Assembly (NCBI GenBank): GCA_022414725.1
Contig: CM039463.1
Coordinates: forward strand, 39,816,665 to 39,880,664
DNA length: 64,000 nucleotides
Origin: Microglena sp. YARC
Taxonomy: Eukaryota; Chlorophyta; Chlorophyceae; Chlamydomonadales; Chlamydomonadaceae
Direction of reading: 5' to 3'
The notes beneath the pieces were generated by a model. That model had not been told where the DNA came from. It searched no databases and worked only from the letters and a program-made list of their open reading frames with translations. The position numbers and the translations under genes were made by a program. Positions within the stretch are counted from its first letter, which is position 1. Every line of letters begins with the position of its first letter. Below, one piece after another: positions 1 to 9,116 of the stretch.

Positions 1-228
1 ACTGTTTTGAGGAGGTGGGCGTTTTGGGAGGGGGGACACTGTTTTTGGGGAGGTAGGAAGGAGGTTTTGTGGGTGGGGGTGCTTGGGTGGTGGGGTGGGG
101 GGAGGGGGGGGCACTTTTTGAGCAGGTGGGCCGTTTTTGGGAGGGGGGACCACGGTTTTGGGGGAGGTAGGAAGGAGGTTTTGGGGAGGGGGTGCATTGG
201 TGGGTGGGGTGGGGGGAGGGGGGGGCAC
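1..228. repeat. G-rich tandem repeat, about 111-117 bp unit
   Basis: Two copies of a G-rich unit lie head to tail, starting near 1 and 112. Each contains a GTTTTGGGAGGGGGGAC-like block, a GGGGAGGTAGGAAGGAGGTT block and a G-run. A third copy begins at 228 and leads into sequence resembling the region upstream of exon A (2306-2350). The open frame across it is a low-complexity by-product, not a gene. Confidence 0.75.
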
Positions 229-300
229 TCTTTTGTTTTGGCTGCAAGTAGCGAATAGCCTGCTACCTCTTCTTGAAATGCAGTTATGAATTTGGGCCGG
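228..300 (+). repeat. Degenerate copy of the region upstream of exon A
   Basis: The stretch CACT(C/G)TTTTGTTTTGGCTGCA-GTAGCGAAT and the following CCTCTTCT match 2308-2350, just before the exon A acceptor. It ends in a GCAG followed shortly by GAATTTG, the first bases of exon A, after which similarity is lost. It fits the wider pattern of duplicated exon edges in this gene, but only one diverged copy is seen. Confidence 0.5.
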
Positions 301-344
301 GAATCTGTCGCATTGACGCCAGGGATCTTTATTTCGGCTATACA

Positions 345-582
345 TTACATTACATGTTAAAGTCTACTTGACACCGCGAGGGTGTATGAGACTCTGTGCT
401 TTAAACAAAAAGAAAAAGCACCCACAAAGCAAAAAAACCCATTACATCACAAAACAAACTCCCAACCACCGTTTTGGTGGCGTAGGTATTAAAACCCCTA
501 GAGAAGGACCCAGGTCTCAACCACTTACAGTGGCGGAGGTAAGAAGCTAACAAATGAGAAGTCACAAGAAGAAAAAAAAGGG
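345..582 (-). mobile_element. 5'-truncated non-LTR retrotransposon fragment (LINE-A 3' end)
   Basis: Read on the minus strand, this matches the 3' untranslated part of the longer copy at 35653-36129. It shares the ATTACATTACATGTTAAAGTC end, the segment containing the AAAGCACCCACAAAGC stretch, and the segment ending CTTCTTGTGACTTC. Copies in the window share the (TAATG)n end and differ in how far they reach 5', as expected of target-primed reverse transcription. It abuts a palindromic element at 583. Confidence 0.75.
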
Positions 583-988
583 ATCGCTAGTTTTGACCCC
601 GTTTAGCGAAAATATCGCTATAAAAGAAGAAGAAAAATACAGTTTTTGTTTTTGGCCCTCAATGGCCCTAAAAAGCTACACAAAGCTACAGTAAGCACTA
701 AAACGCTGTCCCTGGAGGAGGCCTAAAACCATAAAGCTAGAAGAAACCCACTCTCAGATTTGAACAAGAATCACTTATTGACCCCAGTGATCTTTTTTTC
801 AAATCTGAAAGTGGGTTTTTTCTAGCTTTATGGTTGTAGGCCTCCCCCAGGGACAGCGTTCTAGTGTTTGTTATACTTTTTTGTACCTTTTGGGGGGCAT
901 TTGGGGCGCAAAAAAAACATTTTCTTTCTTTTTGATAGCGATAATTTTCTAAAACGGGGTCAAAACTAGCTAGCTAGCTATATATAGC
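583..988. mobile_element. Palindromic foldback element, full copy (family P)
   Basis: Left arm 583-770 and right arm about 795-988 are inverted copies of each other. Each carries a GACCCCGTTT/AAACGGGGTC block, a GCCCT/AGGGC block, a GGAGGAGGCCT/AGGCCTCC block and an AAGCTAGAA/TTCTAGCTT block. The outer ends are GATCGCTAG and CTAGCTATATATAGC. The spacer at 771-795 is short. No coding capacity is seen, so it looks like a non-autonomous foldback or MITE. Single-arm relatives lie at 3605, 12983 and 15505. Confidence 0.7.
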
Positions 989-1499
989 AGGAAAAATTAA
1001 GTATGAGTAATTGTTGCACTTATGGGAAAAGACTTTTACATGGGTTTAAATGTATTGCCGCATTGCTAATATCATTGGCATCACATTTCAACACTCAAAA
1101 ACATGTTCTGGCAAGTTTAGTTGCCCAAAAATCCCAGAAAAAGATATCCACGACCCAGAATGCGCGTTGACTTAGAAGCGCGGTTACAATATAATATATC
1201 CATTCAATATATCCATTCAATGACGATAATATATTAATATTGTCCATGTTCACATCATTTTTTACACGCAGTTTCATAAGTCAGCTACTAGTTTCAGACC
1301 AAGTATGCTGCAGCTTTTAGGCAGCTCTGTGAGTCAGCTACTGGTTATAATAATATAAGTATATAACTATATTGCAATATTGTCCATCTTCACATTGCAC
1401 TAGGCTTGCACCATCAATCCTTCAAGCCCACGTACGGGCACAGCTTGTGGAATGGAAGGCTAGGTGGCGCTCTGATATGTGTTCCATCCTGGCTATATA

Positions 1500-1627
1500 A
1501 ATCAAACTGTAGGCCACATTAAAAAAAAATAGTATGAAAGTTTATTAGGCCACATTTAAACAAAATAGTTTGAAAATCAAACTGTAGGCCACATTTAAAC
1601 AAAATAGTGTGAAAGTTTATTTTATAT
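1500..1627 (+). repeat. Short direct repeats in AT-rich intron sequence
   Basis: The motif AGGCCACATT(T)AAACAAAATAG with GTGAAAGTTTATT recurs three times. The remainder of 989-1632 is AT-rich, with no gene or repeat I recognise. Confidence 0.6.
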
Positions 1628-1640
1628 TGTATATTGTGAT

Positions 1641-2005
1641 CAGGGAACTACAAATCGCGCGTGGCAGCCAGGGTAATTCAAAGCGCGCGCTTTTGCGCTT
1701 TTGAGCGCTGACTTTTTGACCCCCTCTGCGCTTCAAGCGCAGTTTTGTGCAACCTCTTGTGGGCGCTGCAAGCAATTTTTGCGCTTTTTGCACTATAAAG
1801 CGCAGTTTTTTGTTTTTAAGTGCGCTAAAGCGCTGGCCCATTTGGCCATTTGAAGTACCCTGGCGGCAGCGCGTTTACGCGCTCACTTTCTGAGCCCCAC
1901 TGCGCGTTTTGCGCACTTTTTTCAACGCCCTGTGGGCGCAGCGCGCAGTTTTTGCGCTTTGTGCACTAGAAAGCGCTGACCAATTTGACAAAAAGTAGTA
2001 CCCTG
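1641..2005. mobile_element. hAT-like MITE (outer element), perfect 8-bp target duplication
   Basis: The ends are CAGGGAACTAC and GTAGTACCCTG, an 11-bp terminal inverted repeat with one mismatch. ATTGTGAT flanks both sides (1633-1640 and 2006-2013). An 8-bp duplication with CAGGG ends is typical of hAT transposons. The interior is GC-rich and full of GCGC motifs, with no transposase. A related element is inserted inside it (1669-1862), and a third relative lies at 6459-6659. Confidence 0.85.
1669..1862. mobile_element. hAT-like MITE nested inside the outer MITE
   Basis: The ends are CAGGGTAATTCAAA and TTTGAAGTACCCTG, a 14-bp inverted repeat with one mismatch. It is flanked by GTGGCAGC (1661-1668) and GCGGCAGC (1863-1870), a 7/8 match. 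It interrupts the element at 1641-2005, so it is the younger insertion of the same family. Confidence 0.8.
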
Positions 2006-2381
2006 ATTGTGATAGAGGAGGTCAATAGCTTTCCGATGAGCTTTCTAAATGAAAATTGAATGAAAACCAAGAAAGTGAAGTGCCGGGATGCGTGCTGTAC
2101 TTTTCCAAGTACGACTCATACGTTTATAAACGTCTATACTCGTACGTTTCGAGAAATAATATACAGCGTATATATATATATACGTATGTGCTTAAAAACG
2201 AATGAGTGTACGTGCATATGTCGGCCCAATCCTGCAGGTAACACACATGAACGTTTTTGGGGGGTGGGGGAGGGGGTGGGGGGTGGCTTGGGTTGGGGGC
2301 ACTGTTTTGTTTTAGCTGCACGTAGCGAATTTCCTGAAGCCTCTTCTACGTGCATCACACATTGTGCTCTGCCCGTCACAG

Positions 2382-2516
2382 GAATTTGCCAGGATTAACA
2401 AGGTTCCCAACCATCTGGTGGCTGCAATGCACAACCATCTGGAGCTGTACTTCAAGAAAAACCACATGTCTGATTCGAAGGTGCTCGGCATGTATCCAAT
2501 TGCAATCAAGCGCAAG
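2382..2516 (+). CDS. Exon A: C-linker, first half (residues 1-45)
   Basis: The acceptor CCGTCACAG|GAATTTG and donor CGCAAG|GTACTG bound 45 codons in phase 0. The residues include RINKVPNHLVAAMHNHLEL and YPIAIKRK, matching the post-S6 C-linker of plant Shaker/EAG channels (pattern R-x-x-x-[LIV]-P-x-x-L-x-x-x-M-x-x-H-L-x-L). No start codon is needed here, because the pore region should precede it. The intron upstream (2014-2381) is G-rich and unremarkable. Confidence 0.88.
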
Positions 2517-4691
2517 GTACTGCGATTTTTACTTATGACATCATCCTAACAATATATTTAAACCGCAAGGTACTGCGATATTTACATATGATATCATCCT
2601 ATTTACATATTTATATCGCAAGGTACTGAGATATTTACATATGATATCATCCTAATTATATATTTATATCGCAAGTTACTGAGATGTTTACATATGATAT
2701 CATCCTAACAATATATTTATATATAATCATCACCAGACTTGTGATCAAAGGGGTCTGAGGATCGAGCCCTGGCCGGGTCCACAAAATATCAGATTTTCCG
2801 CCTTGGAAGAGGTACAGAACTTCCCTCCGTGCTGTCGCGCGGTAGTCCAAGCTCAGGCGCAGAGGGCCTGTGAAACCAAATAAACCCAACATGGTAGCTA
2901 TTCTCCAATATGTACACGTGCATGCAAACGGGAGGGTTCCCTCAATCTCACGCCTGTGGCACGGCATACTAATTTACAATTTTCAATAATCCTCGCCAGA
3001 CTTTGAGCCGTTTAATCCGCTTAGAGTGCTCCCTGGTTTGCATGGGGGTATTGCATGGAGGAACTTGGAATTGAAAGATGGTGAGCAGCCCAGAGTTGGC
3101 TCAATATTCATGTAATAATTAAAATTACAATTGAATCACCATCAGACGCTTGGTTCTTAGATATTCACATATTATATCATCGTAGCAATCTATTTATTTA
3201 TTATTTTATTATTATATATTATATTATATTATTATTATATTACATTATATTATTATTATATTAATTATATTATATTATATTATATTATATTATATTAATA
3301 TTATATTAAATTATATTATATTATATATTATATATATATATTATATTATATTATATATATTAGTTATTCTCTATATTATTCTATGTATTATTTTAAATTA
3401 CAATATAATCATCATCAGGCGCTAGGTACTTACAGATATTTATAGGGGTCGGATATGATATATAATATTAGTTAATACATCATATAAAATAATGTTATAT
3501 CATATTAGTCGGACGACCCGTCTCACCAGAAATTCGAATTTATGGGAAAAACTAATATTATTGTAACACTACAATAATATTAGTTAATATTAGTTTTTCA
3601 AACAAAAAGTATACAATTTTTTTTTTTGCCCTAAATAGCCCTTAAAAGCTACAAAAAGCTGTAAAAAGCTATAGAAAGCACAAGAATGCTGCTCCTGGAG
3701 GAGGCCTTGAACCATTAAGCTAGAAAAACCCCACTTTCAGATTTGAAAACAAATCACTGGCTAGTAGTGGAAACAAAAGCTCCAGCAGAGACACTCTTAA
3801 TCCTAACAAGGGATAAGGTTCCCTTAGGAATGCGGGAGATTACAAATAGATTTTTACAAATAGATTCACAAATAGATTTGTATAAATATATATTTGTATA
3901 AATATATTTGTATAGATATTTACTGCCGCCTGATGATGTCCATTTGATGAAACTACGCACGACTTTTTTTCCATCTCGATTTAGACCCTTTCAGTGATAT
4001 ACAATGGTCTAGTGGTAGACCACATCGCTCGAGGATGAAGAGTCGGGGGTTAGGCTCCCCCTTCGGTCGCTCTTGGCATTGCAGGTCGTTGTCAACTGCG
4101 ATGGTAGCTTGTCCAGTTGAGGTAGGAGACCGCACCCCACCCGCGTATGACGGGCTCCCTTAACACCACACCCCACCAGGCGTTATCATTATCACTACTA
4201 TTGTTTTTATTCGTCTCCTTCTCTTGTCTCCTCTTTCTGTCGATTTCGTTTTTCGAGAATTTCAACTTCCTCCATACTACTCACTGCCTTTAGAGAAGCT
4301 TTTTATGTATAACCCCCCCCCCCACCCCCCCTAGGTGCTAAGATACTAATAAAGATCCCACACCCAAACCCCTGCCCCAAAAACCCAATCTACCTCCACC
4401 CCCCCACCCCCCCACACACACCTGCCCCATGAACCCAATCTACCCCCACCCCACCCCACCCCCCCACACACAAAACACACACACCTGCCCATGAACCCAA
4501 TCTACCCCCCCCCACACCCACACCCACACCCACACACACACACACACACGCACACACTACCTGCCCATCAACCCAATCCCCCCACCCACACCCACACCAC
4601 CACCACACACACACACCTGCCCATAAAACCCAATCCCCCCCCTCCCCCCCCCCCCACCCCCCCCACCCCCCCCCCACCCTCCCCCCCCACA

Positions 4692-4725
<34 letters not shown>

Positions 4726-4756
4726 CACCTGCCCTTATACCCAATCACCCCCCCCC

Positions 4757-4787
<31 letters not shown>

Positions 4788-4805
4788 CTGCCCATCAACC
4801 CAAAC

Positions 4806-4839
<34 letters not shown>

Positions 4840-5789
4840 CCCCCTCCCAACACACACAGGTGCTAAGATTCCTGTACAAGCAGCCCGTGAAGGATTGCTA
4901 CCTTCTGAAGAACGCAAGGACCAAGTTCATACACGCGCTCATCAGTGTATCAAGGATTGAATTGTTCAGTCCAAATGTGCAGCTCGTGCACCAGGGGGAC
5001 CTGAGCAGCTCCCTGAACATCATTGTGGAGGGTGTGGTGCAAGTCATTACTAAAGAAGCCAGGACAAGTTTCTCCGGGTATAACATTGATTTCTCTTTTC
5101 GAAAATGTAAACCTACATTCCTAGTAGTCACTGCCAGGAAATAAGCTTTTATTTGTTTCCGACCCAGCCCCCCCATCCACCTGCCCATTAACCCCAATCC
5201 CCCCCTACCCTCCCCCCCACCCCCCCTCACACACACTCACACACACCTGCCAACTGACCCAATCACCCACCATCACCCTACACTCCACCACCACACACAC
5301 ACCTGCACATGGACCCAATCACCCACCACACACCACACACTCCACCACCACACACACACACCTGCACATGGACCCAATCACCACCACCACCACACACTCC
5401 ACACCACCACACACACACCTGCACATGGACCCGATCACCCACCAGCACACACACATACCTGCAGATCAACCCATTCACCCACCACACACACACACACACA
5501 CTTTCCCATTGACCCATTCACCCACCACACACACACACACACCTGCCCATTGACCCATTCACCCACCACACACACACACACACACACACACCTGCCCATT
5601 GACCCAATCACCCACCACACACACACACACCTGCCCATTGACCCAATCACCCACCAGCACACACACATCTGCCCACTGACCCAATCACTCACCACCACCC
5701 CACACTCCACCACCCCACGCACACCTGCACATGGACCCAATCACCCACCAGCACACACACACCAGGTCATCAACCCAATCACCCACCAC

Positions 5790-5840
<51 letters not shown>

Positions 5841-8800
5841 CCTGCCCATTGACCCCCACCCATCCACCCAGGTTGACTGTGGTGGGCGCGAAGACCATGA
5901 GGCGAGAGAGTGTCCAGGGGGGCGCAGATTTCACGACTTCTAAGAGGTCAATGTATGGAAAGTCGAACCTGACCACTATGAGGTCGGGGGGGACCAGTAC
6001 GAGGTCAGGCGGATCCAGCCAGGCTGGTGACAGCGAGGAGGGAGGCAACCATTTCCGATCCGTGTCGGAGACCTACAGCGAGGTTGCTTTCTTTACAGAG
6101 AACCCTAGTGAGGAGTCTGTTATCACCTGTGGAGTTGTGAAGGTGCTCTGCCTGAGCAAGGAGGACTGGGCTCGGCTGAGGCCTGACTTCCCAGTCTGTC
6201 ATGGCCTCATGCTGAGCAACTTAATGCACAGGATTTCGAAGGTAAGTGGAGAGGGATGGGGTTTAGGGTACGAGAGGTAGACCGGTAGGGGCCGGGGCCG
6301 GGGGGGGGGGGGGGGGGGGGGGGGACTGTAATCCAATCCCTACCCCATCCTCAACCTTAACTCCAGCTCCAGCCCAATCTACTCAGCCATGGAGACGAGT
6401 GCGAATTTCAATGAGATGGAGGAAGCGGGTATCGTTGAGCAGCTTGAGGAGTGAGCCTCAGGGTGCTACTTCTTGCCAAATTGGTCAGCGCTTAAAGCGC
6501 ACAAACGTCAAATTGGTCGGCGCCTTTTATTGCAAAAAGCGCAAAAAACTGCGCGCTACGCCCACAGGGGGTTGAAAAAACTGCGCGAAACGCGCAGAGG
6601 GGCTCAAAAAGACAGCGTGGCACCGCGCTGCCACGCGCGCGCGCGCGCGTATTACCCTGGTGAGCCTCAGTGAAATGTTACCTCGTGCAGAAAACAATCC
6701 CAACTGCAGCTCCGCACATTCCCATCCCCAGCCCCAGCCCGACCTAATATAACACCATCATGGTTGCAGGACCTTCTGCGAATCATATTTGAGGCTGTTT
6801 GAGGCTGTTTTTATTGTCAGGCTGTATACTCCGATTCTGTCAGCTGCTGCTTCAGCTTAAACCTCAACCCCAACCCCAGCTCCAGCCCAATCCAATATAA
6901 AACTATCTTGGTTGCAGGACCTTCTGCGAATCATATCTGAGGCTGTTTGAGGCTGTTTTTATTGACAGGCTGTATACTCCGATTCTGACAGCTGCTGCTT
7001 CAGCTTAAACCTCAACCCCAACCCGAGCTCCAGCCCAATCCAATATAACACTATCATGGTTGCAGGACTTTCTGCGAATCATATCTGAGGCTGTTTGAGG
7101 CTGTTTTTATTGTCAGGCTGTATACTCCGATTCTGACAGCTGCTGCTTCAGCTTAAACCTCAACCCCAACCCCAGCTCCAGCCCAATCCAATATAACACT
7201 ATCATGGTTGCAGGACTTTCTGCGAATCATATTTGAGGCTGTTTGAAGCTGTTACTTCAGCTCAACCCCAATCCCCACCCCAGCTCCAGCCCCAGCCCAA
7301 TCCAATCTAGCCTCCGCATAGTAACAGTGCCTTATGCAACTCATGCTTGAGGTTGTTACTTCAACCCCAATCAAAATCTCAACACCAGCTCCAGCCCACT
7401 CCAATATAACACAAGCATTGTTGCAGGGCCTTCTGTGAATCATATTTGAGGCTGTTTGAGGCTGTTTCTTCAGCTCAAACCTCAACCCCAATCCCTACCC
7501 CAGCTCCAGCCCCAGCCCAATTCAATCTAACCTTGGCATAGTAACATTGCTTTCTGCAACACATGCTTGAGGTTGTTACTTCAACCCCAATCAAAATCTC
7601 AACCCCAGCTCCAGCCCAATCCAACGCAAGCATGGTTGCAGGTCAATCTGCAAATCACATTTGAAATTGTTTGAAGCTATTAATTCAGCACCAACAGTTT
7701 TTTTTTCAGATTTCTGTATTCCAGGTTGAGTTGCTACTTGGGCTACTCAACCCTCATTTCAGGAAAGTTGCGTAAACATCACATGGCGGAGCGCACAGCG
7801 CGGAGCCTGGGGGGTTGGGGGCAGCGCTTTCTCGATATCGGAGTGTTCTGGAGGTGTAGAACTCGCCAGAATGGCGACGGAATGGCGACGCGTCGTCGAA
7901 AAAAGAAACACTGAGCTCCAACCCCAACCCCAATCTCAACCTCAACCCTAGCCCCCAATCTAATCTAACCCTATCATGGTTGCAGGGCCTTCTGTGAATC
8001 ATATTTGAGGCTATTACTTCAACCCCAACCTCAACCCCAGCTCCAGCCCAATCCAACGCAAGCATGGTTGCAGGTCATTCTGCAAATCATATTAAAGGCG
8101 GTTACTTGAACCCCAATACCAATAATCTCAATCCCAACTCCAATCTCAACCCCAGCCCCCAATCCAATCTAACCCTATCATGGTTGCAGGGCCTTCTGTG
8201 AATCATATTTGAGACTATTACTTCAATACCAACCTCAACCTTTACCTCAACCCCAGCCCCCAATCCAGTCTAACCCTATCATGGTTGCAGGGCCTTCTGC
8301 GAATCATATTAAAGGCTGTTACATCAACCCCAATACCAATAATGGCAATCTCCACCCCAATTCCAACCTCGACCTCAACCCCAGCCCAATACAATTTAAC
8401 CCCAACTTGGTTGTAGGACCTTCTGCGACTCATGTTTGATGCTGTTATGTCAACCCCAGTCGCCTCTGACACAACAAGAGATAAAATAGCAGATCTGGTG
8501 AATGCGGAGGAGGAGAAGCAGGAAGCCCTTGACCTAAACCGCTTAGAGCCGGACCTGGTGAAAGATGTCAAAGGTAGGTCAAATAGTAGGGTGCCCTAAG
8601 GGCCCCTGCGCTGGTCGGCCTAAGGGTTAGTAGGTTGAACTGAGCGAAGACAGGCGGGCAGGCAGTTCGCAGAACCTAGGCCAGGGCAGCCATGTCGCAA
8701 TCAGGAAGGGGAGGCGAGTCGAACCAGGTGAGGAAGGTGTCCTGCTGAAAGATGTCAAAGGTAGGTCAAACCAGGATGTGACCGCCCGTTTGGATTTTGA

Positions 8801-9084
8801 CGTGACGTGACTGCCTATGGGTGAGACATGACGTGATGTGGTGTGTGCACACGCGTGTGAGGTGGCGTGAAGTGAGGTGATGTGTCATGACTGCCTATGA
8901 GTGTGATGTGTCATGACTGCCCATGAGTGTGATGTGTCATGACTGCCTATGAGTGTGATGTGTCATGACGTGATATACAGGTGGTGTGGGGCGCAGGAAA
9001 CTTTGCACCAAACCCTTAGGGCCTATAGCCCTTGACCTAAACCATTTAGAACGGGACCTGGTGAAGGATGTCAAAAGGTAAGCA

Positions 9085-9116
<32 letters not shown>

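Noticed and set aside
1660..1990. Promoter or CpG-island-like GCGC-rich region
   Set aside because: The GC-rich sequence is explained by nested MITEs with clear target duplications.
3983..4080. Functional tRNA gene
   Set aside because: A- and B-box-like sequences are present, but there is no acceptor stem or anticodon arm pairing, and the body and tail match a dispersed SINE.
8809..8975. Palindromic or regulatory TGACGTGA/TCATGACG sites
   Set aside because: They are part of short tandem repeats in an intron; no promoter context.
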